From positions 1-30,548 of the forward strand of contig CAMOGR010000148.1 in NCBI GenBank assembly GCA_946614205.1: 30,548 nucleotides of DNA, written 5' to 3'. Under the pieces are notes generated by a model. That model was given only the letters and a program-made list of their open reading frames with translations. It was not told the origin of the DNA and did no database searches. The DNA is from an uncultured Bacteroidales bacterium (GTDB taxonomy: Bacteria > Bacteroidota > Bacteroidia > Bacteroidales > UBA932). Each line of letters opens with the position of its first letter. Position 1 is the first letter of the stretch. Position numbers and translations under genes: made by a program. This document shows positions 16,330 to 24,171 of the stretch, one piece after another.

Positions 16330-17976
16330 ATGGCTGAATTCAAATACGCGCCCATGTTCCAACTGGGCCCCGACACTACTGAGTATTACAAGATTCCCGG
16401 CTCCGAAAAACTTGTCAAGACGGTTAAACTCGGAGGTCATTGCGGCTGCGGCGGCAAAACGCTTCTGGAGGTCAGCCCCGAGGCTCTCACCCTGGTCGCC
16501 CAGCAGTCTTTCCACGACTGTCAGTTCATGCTGCGCCGCGCTCACAACGAGCAGGTGGCTGCAATCCTGAGGGACCCTGAGGCCAGCGACAACGACAAAT
16601 ATGTGGCCCTGCAGTTCCTCCGCAATGCCGAAACCGCCGTCAAGGGCGTGCTTCCCTTCTGCCAGGACACCGGCACGGCCATCATCCACGGAGAAAAGGG
16701 CCAGAGGGTATGGACCGACTTCGAGGACGAAGAGGCCCTGAGCCGCGGCGTCTTCAACACCTATACCCAGGAGAACCTGCGTTACAGCCAGAACGCTCCG
16801 CTCGACATGTACAACGAGGTCAATACCAAGTGCAACCTGCCTGCGCAAATCGACATCGAGGCGGTGCAGGGAGACGAATACCGCTTCATCATGGTTGCAA
16901 AGGGCGGCGGCAGCGCCAACAAGACATATTTCTATCCCATGACCAAGGCCACTATCCAGAACGAGGGCACGCTGCTTCCGTTCCTGGTGGAAAAGATGAA
17001 GAGCCTCGGCACCGCGGCATGCCCGCCCTACCATATCGCATTCGTAATCGGCGGCACCAGTGCGGAGAAGAACCTCCTCACCGTCAAGCTTGCCAGCATC
17101 AAGTTCTATGACTCCCTGCCCACAACCGGCGACGAGACCGGCCGCGCCTTCCGCGATGTCGACCTCGAACGGAAATTGCTCAAGGAGGCTGCAAAGATTG
17201 GCCTCGGAGCCCAGTTCGGCGGCAAGTATCTGGCCCACGACATCCGTGTGGTACGCCTTCCCCGCCACGGCGCAAGCTGCCCCATCGGAATGGGCGTGAG
17301 CTGCAGCGCCGACCGCAATGTCAAGAGTAAGATCAATGCCGACGGCGTGTGGATTGAGAAGCTGGACACCAACCCCTCAGAGCTTATTCCCGAGGAATTC
17401 CGCCGTCCCGGCGAGGGCCCGAAGGGGATAGAAATCGACCTTGACAAGGGAATCGACGCCGTCCGCGCCGAACTTTCCAAATATGATGTAGGTACGCGCG
17501 TGAATCTCAAGGGCACGATTATCGTGGCCCGCGACATCGCCCACGCAAAGCTCAAGGCCCGTCTGGACGCTGGCGAGGAGATGCCCGCTTATTTCAAGGA
17601 CCATCCCATCCTGTACGCCGGTCCGGCCAAGACCCCCGAAGGCTACCCCTGCGGTTCCATGGGGCCTACCACTGCCAATCGCATGGATCCGTATGTCGAT
17701 GAGTTCCAGGAGCGCGGCGCGTCTCTGGTGATGATTGCCAAGGGCAACCGCTCCAAGCTTGTGACTGACGCCTGCCAGAGGCACGGAGGTTTCTATCTCG
17801 GTACCATAGGTGGCGTGGCGGCGGTGCTTTCCCAGAGTTGCATTCGCAGCATCGAGTGCGTGGAGTATCCCGAGCTCGGCATGGAGGCCATCTGGAAGAT
17901 TACCGTTGAAGATTTCCCCGCCTTCATACTCGTCGACGACAAGGGCAACGACTTCTTCAAAAAAATAGGACTGTAA
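16330..17976 (+). CDS. Class I (4Fe-4S) fumarate hydratase
   Basis: The enzyme interconverts fumarate and L-malate in the TCA or reductive succinate pathway. At 548 residues it has full class I length. The three cluster cysteines expected from FumA are in PFCQDTGTA (Cys111), [10 protein letters not shown] (Cys231) and [11 protein letters not shown] (Cys325). Other conserved blocks are [12 protein letters not shown] and [13 protein letters not shown] local HCGCGG motif near the N-terminus (37-42) adds two cysteines. The 4Fe-4S cluster makes the class oxygen-sensitive, which suits an anaerobe. The gene is 3 bases downstream of prfB and probably shares its transcript. FumA and FumB types cannot be separated from sequence alone, so no symbol is given. 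Confidence 0.95.
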   Translation: MAEFKYAPMFQLGPDTTEYYKIPGSEKLVKTVKLGGHCGCGGKTLLEVSPEALTLVAQQSFHDCQFMLRRAHNEQVAAILRDPEASDNDKYVALQFLRNAETAVKGVLPFCQDTGTAIIHGEKGQRVWTDFEDEEALSRGVFNTYTQENLRYSQNAPLDMYNEVNTKCNLPAQIDIEAVQGDEYRFIMVAKGGGSANKTYFYPMTKATIQNEGTLLPFLVEKMKSLGTAACPPYHIAFVIGGTSAEKNLLTVKLASIKFYDSLPTTGDETGRAFRDVDLERKLLKEAAKIGLGAQFGGKYLAHDIRVVRLPRHGASCPIGMGVSCSADRNVKSKINADGVWIEKLDTNPSELIPEEFRRPGEGPKGIEIDLDKGIDAVRAELSKYDVGTRVNLKGTIIVARDIAHAKLKARLDAGEEMPAYFKDHPILYAGPAKTPEGYPCGSMGPTTANRMDPYVDEFQERGASLVMIAKGNRSKLVTDACQRHGGFYLGTIGGVAAVLSQSCIRSIECVEYPELGMEAIWKITVEDFPAFILVDDKGNDFFKKIGL

Positions 17977-17987
17977 AGAAAAATACC

Positions 17988-17995
17988 TATATTTG
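17988..17995 (+). promoter_or_regulatory. -7 promoter element for tRNA-Leu
   Basis: TATATTTG is a perfect TAnnTTTG match located 9 bases before the first base of the tRNA and 11 bases after the fumarase stop. No clear TTTG -33 box is seen. The expected start of transcription falls just before the mature 5' end of the tRNA. Confidence 0.65.
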
Positions 17996-18004
17996 CGGCC
18001 GTTT

Positions 18005-18084
18005 GCGGGCGTGTTGAAATGGTAGACAAGCAAGACTTAGGATCTTGTGCCTTGCGCGTGTGGGTTCGAGTCCCACCGCCCGCA
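18005..18084 (+). tRNA. tRNA-Leu (anticodon TAG)
   Basis: The acceptor stem GCGGGCG (18005-18011) pairs with CGCCCGC (18077-18083), with discriminator A at 18084. The anticodon stem caaga/tcttg (18031-18035 and 18043-18047) encloses the loop cttagga, giving anticodon TAG (18038-18040), which reads CUA leucine codons. The T arm is gtggg/cccac with loop ttcgagt. The 12-base variable region (18048-18059) fits a class II tRNA. CCA is not encoded; a run of six T follows, which may help end transcription. Confidence 0.97.
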
Positions 18085-18121
18085 CTTTTTTGTGGCTCGC
18101 TTTTTGAGAGAGTGCCATCCG

Positions 18122-18550
18122 ATGAAAAGATTCATGTACATACTTGCCGTCCTTTCCACCCTCGTCGTGGGGAGCGGATCCGTCACGGAGCTTAATGCCG
18201 CGGAGGCTTCCGAGGCTGCAGCCCGCCGCAGGAACAAGGCCGACGAGCCTGTGATTGATTTCACCCACCGCTACGCGGACATTCATCTCACCATGAAGCT
18301 TTCCCGCCTCAAGACTCTCAACAAGTTCCTTCCCAACTCGCTTCGCCGCGAGATAGGGGATGAGTACTATCCCGAGATCCGCCGCTGTCTGACTGCCGGC
18401 GACAGCATGAGCTTCAAGGAGGGCAAGGCGAGCATAGAGCGCTTCGAGGGCGGAAAGGTCAAGCTTACGCTGACCTTCCCCAACTTCATCATGGTCATCC
18501 GTGAGGCTACCTGGGAGCAGATTGACGAGGTATTTGAGGAATATTTCTAG
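18122..18550 (+). CDS. Small exported protein of unknown function
   Basis: I do not recognise this 142-residue protein. It begins with a clear signal peptide (MKRFMYILAVLSTLVVGSGS, probably cleaved near LNAAEA). The mature part is mixed helix and strand and ends with IREATWEQIDEVFEEYF. It has no cysteine pair, lipobox or membrane segment apart from the signal. The start is the ATG at 18122; an in-frame ATG at 18047 lies inside the tRNA and is rejected. It begins 37 bases after tRNA-Leu with no visible promoter of its own, so it may be transcribed from the tRNA promoter. A strong branched fold and T-run follow its stop. Confidence 0.75.
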   Translation: MKRFMYILAVLSTLVVGSGSVTELNAAEASEAAARRRNKADEPVIDFTHRYADIHLTMKLSRLKTLNKFLPNSLRREIGDEYYPEIRRCLTAGDSMSFKEGKASIERFEGGKVKLTLTFPNFIMVIREATWEQIDEVFEEYF

Positions 18551-18569
18551 TATTCCGGCACATTTTCGC

Positions 18570-18630
18570 TCACTTTCGTATACCTATATATTATAGGAGT
18601 GGCCTGAAGGCCCGCGAAAGTGAATTTTTT
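18570..18630 (+). terminator. Branched (three-way junction) intrinsic terminator
   Basis: An outer stem of nine base pairs, tcactttcg (18570-18578) with cgaaagtga (18615-18623), encloses two small hairpins. These are cctata/tatagg with a 3-base loop (18583-18597) and ggcc-tgaa-ggcc (18601-18612). A run of six T (18625-18630) follows. The simplest role is to end the tRNA/exported-protein transcript. The double inner hairpin is more elaborate than a usual terminator. Confidence 0.7.
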
Positions 18631-18639
18631 ATGGAAAAT

Positions 18640-18671
18640 GTTGCAGAAAAGAATTTTTCTATATAAATTTG
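18640..18671 (+). promoter_or_regulatory. Promoter of the collagen-like lipoprotein gene
   Basis: The -7 box TAAATTTG (18664-18671) is a perfect TAnnTTTG match. GTTG (18640-18643) lies 20 bases upstream as a near-consensus -33 box. The start codon is 121 bases downstream, so the transcript should carry a leader of about 115 bases. Confidence 0.65.
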
Positions 18672-18689
18672 CGCGTTAATAAGTTTATT

Positions 18690-18717
18690 GGCGTAAAGGG
18701 TATTGTGCCCATACGCC
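18690..18717 (+). promoter_or_regulatory. Leader hairpin in the 5' UTR of the collagen-like gene
   Basis: ggcgta (18690-18695) pairs with tacgcc (18712-18717), and ggg (18698-18700) pairs with ccc (18708-18710) inside it, around a 7-base loop. It lies near the predicted 5' end of the leader. The remaining leader to the ATG is A/T-rich and unstructured, with no Shine-Dalgarno sequence. The hairpin may protect the transcript or control it; no known riboswitch class is recognised. Confidence 0.5.
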
Positions 18718-18792
18718 GGCAAACAATGGCAAGGTTACTAAACCCTAGAACAAAAATATTTTTAATAATTTTAACTTTTAATTACTTAATGT

Positions 18793-21700
18793 ATGAGAAA
18801 AATCTTTAGAATGGCAATCGTGAGCATCTTCGCAGGTGCTGCACTTTTGACCGGATGTACCAAAGATTACAGCCAGGAGATTGACGAGCTCACGAACAAC
18901 GTCTCCAGCCTGGATTCTCAGGTCAAGGAGCTCAAGGCTCTCATCGACAAGGGCTATGTAATCACGGACGTTAAGGAAAACAGCGATGGTTTCCTGATTT
19001 CTTTCTCCAACGGCACCTCCAAGCAGGTCTATAACGGCAAGCAGGGAGAGAAGGGCGCTACCGGCGCTCAGGGCGAGAAAGGTGACAAAGGTGACAAAGG
19101 TGACAAAGGCGACAAGGGCGACAAGGGCGACAAGGGTGACACCGGTGCCACTGGCGCAGACGGCCACTCTCCCGTAATCACCATCGAGACCGGCGCTGAC
19201 GGCGAGCTCTACTGGGCTATCGACGGCACCCTTACCACCTACAAGGCTCAGGGCCCTCAGGGCGTAGCCGGCAAGGATGGCAAGGACGGCGTTGACGGCA
19301 AGGACGGCAAAGACGGCGTTGACGGCAAAGACGGCAAGGACGGCAAAGACGGCAAGGACGGCAACTACTGGAAGCTCGACACCGCAACCTACAAGTGGGT
19401 TGAGTACAGTGGTGAGACCGCTACCGGCACCACCGCAGACGTCTTCCCCAACGGCGTACGCCCCCTCACCGCAGTCTGGGATGATGTGAACGGTACCCTT
19501 ACCTTCGCAAACGTCCTCAGCGGCGACAAGTACGTTGAGTATACTCTCGACCTCAAGGCCACCCTCAGCAGCATCGTTGCTGTTCCCCAGCTCTACTACG
19601 GCGGTATCGAGGCTTTCGAGTACAACTACATGAACTACCTCGCCGGTTACGTTGCACAGGGCAACGCCGAGGTTGACGACGACGATGCACAGCACGCTGT
19701 CATCCCCAACCTCAACGCAGCCAATGCACGTGCCGTTCAGGCTTACTATCTCGGTTCCATCGGAACTGCACAGTACTGGGTCAACCCTGCTGCTTACGAT
19801 GCAGAGAAGGACGCTTCCTTCGAGATGTTCGGCAAGGACTACAAGTACATGGATGTCCCTACCCGTGCAACCGGTTGGAAGCCCGTTATCTACAAGGGTT
19901 ATGCAGATTTCCCTACCGGTGTTGAGAATGTCAATGCCAACCTCTACAACGTATTCTACACCATCGAGAACGCTGACAAGCTCGAGCCTGTCGCAGTTGC
20001 TCCCGGTACCACTCCTACCGGCCGGAAGAGCGATGTTTCCGTAGTCCGTCTTGAGGGCTTCGACACCACTGCCGGTCTCCAGGAAGGCGCAGAGGAAGTC
20101 TCTTCCGACTATGCTGCCATCGTTCCCATGGAGGAAGGCCTTGCAGCTCTCTCCTTCAACGTTTCTCCTCAGTCCAGGAACTACGATACCGACGCAGCTG
20201 TCGAGACCTGGTACAATTCTGACGCGCAGTGCCCCGATATTGCTACCATCTATCACCTCTACACCACTGCAGAGGCTGCTGCAACGGGTAACGGTATCCC
20301 CGTTTACTACAATGGTGGCGCTGTAGAAATCAACTGGGTCAACGTCCACATGTTCGAGGCTGACAAGACTCAGCCCCGCACCGTCGGCACCACTCACAAG
20401 GCCGTCTCCCTCAAGGAGCTCATGGACAAGTATCCCGGATTCTCCATCAGCTATCAGCTCGTTCCCTACACCCTCGGTACCAACGTCACTCCCGAGAATG
20501 CATTCGGTAAGCTTGATTCCAAGGATGGCAAGTGGTTCTTCACTCCTATGTATGCTGACCGTCAGCCTGACGGCACCTATAAGTCCATCTCTATCGCAGA
20601 GGCTGGTGCAGAAGGTCCTTCCGCAGTCGGTCGTCGTCCTATCGTCCTCGCTCAGCTCAAGGACAAGGCAGGTCGCGTAGCTCTCATGGGTTACTTCAAG
20701 ATTCAGATTGTCAAGGAGAAGATTGTCGATCCCGGTACCGACACCTACGACGGTGTTCTTATCAAGGACTTCAGCTCCAACAAGTTCGCTTACACCTGCG
20801 CTACCGACAGTGTCAAGACCAACTGGCTCGACATGTCCTCCACAATCCTCGAGAACTACTTCAAGATCCCTTACGAGGAGTTCCGCAGCAACTTCACTCC
20901 TGTCTGGAAGGATGGTGCTACCACTCCTAACGCTGAATGGGAAGTCGAGACTTATGTCAAGGTCGGCGGTGACGGCACCAAGGCTGAAGACTACAAGGCT
21001 CTCCACATCGACAACGATCCTGCTAAGGACTTCACCTACGGTACCATCTCCTACCGTCCTGAGTACGGTACTACCTTCACCGGTGGTGGTGTCAACGATA
21101 TCTTCAAGATCACTCTGAACAAGGCCCAGAAGGACAACCTCCGTGCAATCACTGGCAAGACCCAGACTCTCTATGTCCAGTTCTACAACGGTCGTGACCA
21201 CTACTTCCTTGGCTTCAAGATCTACATGGACAAGGATGCATCTGCCAAGTTCATCGAGCACAACCCTTCATACTGGTTCAACGATGTAGACGCTTCCAAG
21301 TTCAACACCGTACGTCGTAACGTTCCCGTCCCTGACAAGTGGGTACGCGGCGGAGCCGGCAACACCGATGTTACCGATTATCGCAAGCTTCTCACCGACG
21401 ACTGGAATGAGAACAGGGTTCAGGTTCTCAATGAAGCTACCGGTGCAGCTCTTGCAGCTGGTGCCTATGAGCTCGAGTGGAACTTCGTTCCTCAGGCCAG
21501 CCAGCCTTCTATCGCAGATCCCGACGGCGCAGCTGCTGCCAAGTGGATTGTTGACAACAGCGTTGATCCTGCAGTTATCTACTACAAGGACAACACCAAG
21601 CCCGTTGTCACTCTCGACAAGACTACCGGTGAGATTACCTATGTCTACGATCCTGATCCCGACTACATCTCCAAGAAGCTCCTCAACATGTTCGCTCCCA

Positions 21701-22362
21701 ACGACACTGATCCTGCCAAGATGCTCTACTGCATCGTAAGGCTCACCGCTTACAGTGTCGACGCAGCAGCCACTTGCCGCATCGAGCTCGGACATGAGGA
21801 TATCAACGTCAGGTTCCTCCGTCCTCTGACTCTCAAGCTTGGCGATGGCGCATACCTCCGCGACGCTATCCCTCAGGGTGACGACTTCCCTATCGGTGAC
21901 CTCATCACTGCCTATGACTGGAACGCCTCTATCTACAGCACTGGCTTCCCTATCTTCCGCAAGGATGCTGCAACCGGTACCTTCGTATCCTGCTACTATC
22001 CTAGCGATGCAGATCCTCAGGTTGAGTGGTATGGCTACTATGGATTCCAGAACCTCAGCGTCGACCTTGACAACGTTCTCACCGACCAGCTTGGTGCAGA
22101 CCGTATCGGCAAGCTCAGCGTCATCAACAATCAGGCCCGTGTTTGGATTGCAAAGAAGACCGACCGTCTGACTGCTATCCCTCCGACCGCAATCGTTATC
22201 GACACTGTTGACAAGCTTGGTGACTACATCTTCGTGTACGCTAACAACCTCGGTGTTGTCCACGACTTCAACCTCTATGTTCCTATTACTATCGAGTATG
22301 CATGGGGTAAGTACACCGACACTGTGAAGGTTCCTGTACGCAAGACCATCATCGTTGACTAA
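18793..22362 (+). CDS. Large surface lipoprotein with two collagen-like blocks
   Basis: This 1189-residue protein is a predicted lipoprotein: signal peptide 1-21 with lipobox LLTGC and lipid-bearing Cys22. A short coiled-coil stretch (26-52, SQEIDELTNNVSSLDSQVKE) comes next, then a small module with GFLISFSNGTS. Collagen-like block 1 has Gly-X-Y triplets at residues 85-124 (mostly GDK). A 29-residue module containing HSPVITIETGADGELYW follows, then block 2 at 154-190 (mostly GKD and GVD). The remaining thousand residues match nothing I recognise; they are Tyr, Asp and Pro rich and probably beta-rich surface domains. The head resembles DUF4988/collagen-repeat lipoproteins of Bacteroidetes. Codon choice (CTC, GAC, CCT, GCT) differs from the leftward genes and suggests high expression. 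It has its own promoter, leader and terminator. Confidence 0.85.
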   Translation: MRKIFRMAIVSIFAGAALLTGCTKDYSQEIDELTNNVSSLDSQVKELKALIDKGYVITDVKENSDGFLISFSNGTSKQVYNGKQGEKGATGAQGEKGDKGDKGDKGDKGDKGDKGDTGATGADGHSPVITIETGADGELYWAIDGTLTTYKAQGPQGVAGKDGKDGVDGKDGKDGVDGKDGKDGKDGKDGNYWKLDTATYKWVEYSGETATGTTADVFPNGVRPLTAVWDDVNGTLTFANVLSGDKYVEYTLDLKATLSSIVAVPQLYYGGIEAFEYNYMNYLAGYVAQGNAEVDDDDAQHAVIPNLNAANARAVQAYYLGSIGTAQYWVNPAAYDAEKDASFEMFGKDYKYMDVPTRATGWKPVIYKGYADFPTGVENVNANLYNVFYTIENADKLEPVAVAPGTTPTGRKSDVSVVRLEGFDTTAGLQEGAEEVSSDYAAIVPMEEGLAALSFNVSPQSRNYDTDAAVETWYNSDAQCPDIATIYHLYTTAEAAATGNGIPVYYNGGAVEINWVNVHMFEADKTQPRTVGTTHKAVSLKELMDKYPGFSISYQLVPYTLGTNVTPENAFGKLDSKDGKWFFTPMYADRQPDGTYKSISIAEAGAEGPSAVGRRPIVLAQLKDKAGRVALMGYFKIQIVKEKIVDPGTDTYDGVLIKDFSSNKFAYTCATDSVKTNWLDMSSTILENYFKIPYEEFRSNFTPVWKDGATTPNAEWEVETYVKVGGDGTKAEDYKALHIDNDPAKDFTYGTISYRPEYGTTFTGGGVNDIFKITLNKAQKDNLRAITGKTQTLYVQFYNGRDHYFLGFKIYMDKDASAKFIEHNPSYWFNDVDASKFNTVRRNVPVPDKWVRGGAGNTDVTDYRKLLTDDWNENRVQVLNEATGAALAAGAYELEWNFVPQASQPSIADPDGAAAAKWIVDNSVDPAVIYYKDNTKPVVTLDKTTGEITYVYDPDPDYISKKLLNMFAPNDTDPAKMLYCIVRLTAYSVDAAATCRIELGHEDINVRFLRPLTLKLGDGAYLRDAIPQGDDFPIGDLITAYDWNASIYSTGFPIFRKDAATGTFVSCYYPSDADPQVEWYGYYGFQNLSVDLDNVLTDQLGADRIGKLSVINNQARVWIAKKTDRLTAIPPTAIVIDTVDKLGDYIFVYANNLGVVHDFNLYVPITIEYAWGKYTDTVKVPVRKTIIVD
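19081..19134 (+). repeat. 9-base tandem repeat encoding Gly-Asp-Lys
   Basis: There are six head-to-tail copies of ggtgacaaa/ggcgacaag, three of each spelling in order. They encode GDK triplets of collagen-like block 1. The near-identical copies suggest recent expansion and likely length variation between strains. Confidence 0.9.
19270..19359 (+). repeat. 9-base repeat with 27-base higher-order period encoding GKD/GVD
   Basis: Ten Gly-X-Asp triplets form block 2. They show a higher-order period of three triplets (GKD GKD GVD twice, then four GKD). At the DNA level the units are ggcaaggac, ggcaaagac and ggcgttgac. Confidence 0.88.
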
Positions 22363-22386
22363 TCATCTTAACAGATTCTCTTAAAT

Positions 22387-22417
22387 ATGGCGCGTCTCAG
22401 TGAGGCGCGCCATTTTT
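22387..22417 (+). terminator. Intrinsic terminator after the collagen-like gene
   Basis: The stem atggcgcg (22387-22394) pairs with cgcgccat (22406-22413), with an inner ctc/gag pairing around loop agt. A run of five T (22413-22417) follows. It starts 24 bases after the collagen-like gene stop and ends 11 bases before the next ATG, so the downstream gene must depend on readthrough or on a promoter I do not see. Confidence 0.85.
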
Positions 22418-22428
22418 ACCTTAAAAAA

Positions 22429-22965
22429 ATGAAAAAATTTGCTTTTGTACTTCTTGCATTAGCCGTTCTTGCTTCTTGCAAGAATGAGCAGAAGTTCCGT
22501 ACCTACGAGATGGCGGAAACTGAATTCCGTCAGTCTCTCACCTTCAAGGATACTCTTGCGGTGCTGGTCCTCGGTCAAAATTTCATGGATGCCATGAAGG
22601 CTGGTACGCTTGACCTTGAGCTTTCTAATCTTTGCGTCGTTTATAACGACACCCTCTATAAGGTTTCCGACCGTTCGCTGCTCCAACTTCGCCAGCGTTT
22701 CGGCAGCGCCGCCATTTCCGATTATGCTCTTGCGAGTTATAACTTTTCCACTCCTGGAATCAACGATTTGAGCTATCGTTATACCATGGATGGCAAGGTT
22801 GGTTCTTCTCCTGCCTTCAAGATTACTTTCAATCCTGTCAAGGTTGGCGACGCCTGGTTCCTCACCCTTAAGGACGGAGATATGTCCAGCATAGCCAAGG
22901 ACCCTGCCGCGCAGGTTCATCCCCTGTCCCCGGCCCCTAATCCGATAGTTCTTAATACCAGATAA
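22429..22965 (+). CDS. Small lipoprotein of unknown function
   Basis: I do not recognise this 178-residue protein. It is a predicted lipoprotein: signal peptide with lipobox LASC and lipid-bearing Cys17. The mature part is a mix of helix and strand, with MDAMKAGTLDLELSNLCVVY and YSTPG-like turns, ending in a Pro-rich tail (PLSPAPNPIVLNTR). The start is the ATG at 22429; an in-frame ATG at 22387 lies inside the terminator hairpin and is rejected. The next gene begins one base after its stop, so the two are probably coupled. Confidence 0.8.
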   Translation: MKKFAFVLLALAVLASCKNEQKFRTYEMAETEFRQSLTFKDTLAVLVLGQNFMDAMKAGTLDLELSNLCVVYNDTLYKVSDRSLLQLRQRFGSAAISDYALASYNFSTPGINDLSYRYTMDGKVGSSPAFKITFNPVKVGDAWFLTLKDGDMSSIAKDPAAQVHPLSPAPNPIVLNTR

Positions 22966-22966
22966 A

Positions 22967-24016
22967 TTGACCTTGCTTCTCTCCATACTTTCTGCTTTCC
23001 TGCTTGCTGCTTCCGGGGATTTGCTTTCGTTCGACAGCGTTTCCCATGATTTTGGCAGCCAGCCTAAGACGGTAAGTTCCCTTGTACACGAGTTTCGTTT
23101 TACGAATAACTCGCAGCGCAGCCTGTCTGTCTCTTATGCCGTCTCCACCTGTTCCTGTACCAAACTTAGCTGGACTACCGGTAAAGTCGGCCCCGGGCAG
23201 GAAGGGTTTGTGCGTGCGGAATATTTCCGCGAGCGCAGTGCAGATTCTTTTGAGAAGTTTATTTCCGTGTTCGTGGAAGGAGTGCCCAAGCCCTATGTAC
23301 TTAGGATTGCCGGCTCTTTCCACGAGACGGAGTCGGGCCTCGCAAAAGAATTTCCGTATCGCCTCTCCGACATCGGCTTCGCGTCTTCAGTGCTCAATGC
23401 AGGTGAAGCTTATGCCGGTACCCGGGCTTCGGATTCTTTCTGGGTGGCCAATTTTTCGAACGAGCCCCTCACCGTGTCTTTCTCGGAGTTGTCTGACGGC
23501 CTTGCCGTTTCTCCGGATTATCTCCGGATTGATCCCCAGTCGCGGGTCCGTTTCACTTATTTTGTAGATGTTGATTCTCTTGTCTGGGGCCGCAGGCTTT
23601 ATGCCTTCACCCCTGTCGCTGACGGTAAGCCCCTCGACAAGGTCTCCCTTGCTCTTACCGTAACCCAGGATTTCTCTGCCCTCAGCGACGCAGAGAAGAA
23701 TGCAGGCCCGCTCCCTCTGGTGCTTGACAGGTCCTGCACATTCGGCACCGTCCGTTCCGGGCGTGCTGCCAAAGCCGCATTCAAGATACAGAATGCATCC
23801 GATGCCCCGTTGCGTGTGCTCGCGGCATTTTCAGATTATGACGGCATAAAAGTTGATGCTCCGTCTGTCATTCCACCGCGCGAGACCGCCTCTTTTTCGG
23901 TAAGTCTTGCGCCCTCCGTCCTTGCAAAAGGAGAGAACAGTTTCAAGATTCAGGTCCTGAGCAATTCTCCCCTTATGCAGATTGTAGAGGTTTACGTGAA
24001 AGGAAATGTTGAATAA
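22967..24016 (+). CDS. Exported DUF1573-type multi-domain protein, TTG start
   Basis: The 349-residue protein begins with a signal peptide (MTLLLSILSAFLLAASG). The first domain (about 20-110) has the DUF1573 pattern: FDSVSHDFG, then HEFRFTNNS, then the Cys-x-Cys in STCSCTKLSW, and a PGQ turn. The middle (130-230) and the last part (about 250-349, with CTFGTVRSGRAAKAAFKI and VIPPRETASFSVSL) look like further Ig-like domains of the same ASH/DUF1573 kind. No ATG or GTG exists upstream in frame, so TTG at 22967 is the best start; it lies one base after the preceding stop. DUF1573 proteins are periplasmic or surface-linked with no fixed function. Confidence 0.8.
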   Translation: MTLLLSILSAFLLAASGDLLSFDSVSHDFGSQPKTVSSLVHEFRFTNNSQRSLSVSYAVSTCSCTKLSWTTGKVGPGQEGFVRAEYFRERSADSFEKFISVFVEGVPKPYVLRIAGSFHETESGLAKEFPYRLSDIGFASSVLNAGEAYAGTRASDSFWVANFSNEPLTVSFSELSDGLAVSPDYLRIDPQSRVRFTYFVDVDSLVWGRRLYAFTPVADGKPLDKVSLALTVTQDFSALSDAEKNAGPLPLVLDRSCTFGTVRSGRAAKAAFKIQNASDAPLRVLAAFSDYDGIKVDAPSVIPPRETASFSVSLAPSVLAKGENSFKIQVLSNSPLMQIVEVYVKGNVE

Positions 24017-24033
24017 TATTATAGAATAGCGAT

Positions 24034-24159
24034 ATGAATCAAAAGTTGATTTACCGTGTTCCCCAGGCAGACTGGAGCACCTTTGCGGTCGACGCCATCA
24101 TCTGCGACAGCTTTGAAGCACAGCTCGACCCTTATGATTTTGAAGAATTCGAGTGGTAA
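24034..24159 (+). CDS. Unannotated 41-residue acidic peptide
   Basis: The frame begins ATG AAT CAA AAG and ends at TAA, giving 41 residues that start MNQKLIYRVP and end PYDFEEFEW. There is one Cys (in AIICDSFEAQL), no membrane segment or lipobox, and a strongly acidic aromatic C-terminus. It starts 17 bases after the DUF1573 gene and ends 12 bases before the large lipoprotein gene, on the same strand. From memory, small Bacteroidetes open frames with Tyr-x-x-Pro near the start, a central CDS- or ICxS-like word and an acidic Trp end occur next to surface lipoprotein genes and are seldom annotated; this one fits. Function is unknown. It may be a secreted peptide or a small partner of its neighbours. 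Confidence 0.6.
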   Translation: MNQKLIYRVPQADWSTFAVDAIICDSFEAQLDPYDFEEFEW

Positions 24160-24171
24160 CCACCTTAAACT

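Noticed and set aside
18047..18121. Earlier in-frame start for the small exported protein
   Set aside because: It lies inside the tRNA-Leu gene; the ATG at 18122 gives a clean signal peptide.
19045..19362. Possible CRISPR array at the short repeats in the collagen gene
   Set aside because: The units are 9 bases without spacers and encode Gly-X-Y triplets in frame.
18778..21261. 827-residue minus-strand open frame opposite the collagen-like gene
   Set aside because: It is a mirror of a strongly codon-biased plus-strand gene, has low-complexity Val/Gly/Leu composition and no domain. The plus frame has signal peptide, lipobox and collagen repeats.
22387..22428. ATG start for the small lipoprotein at 22387
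   Set aside because: These bases form the terminator hairpin, and the added residues would spoil the lipoprotein signal peptide.
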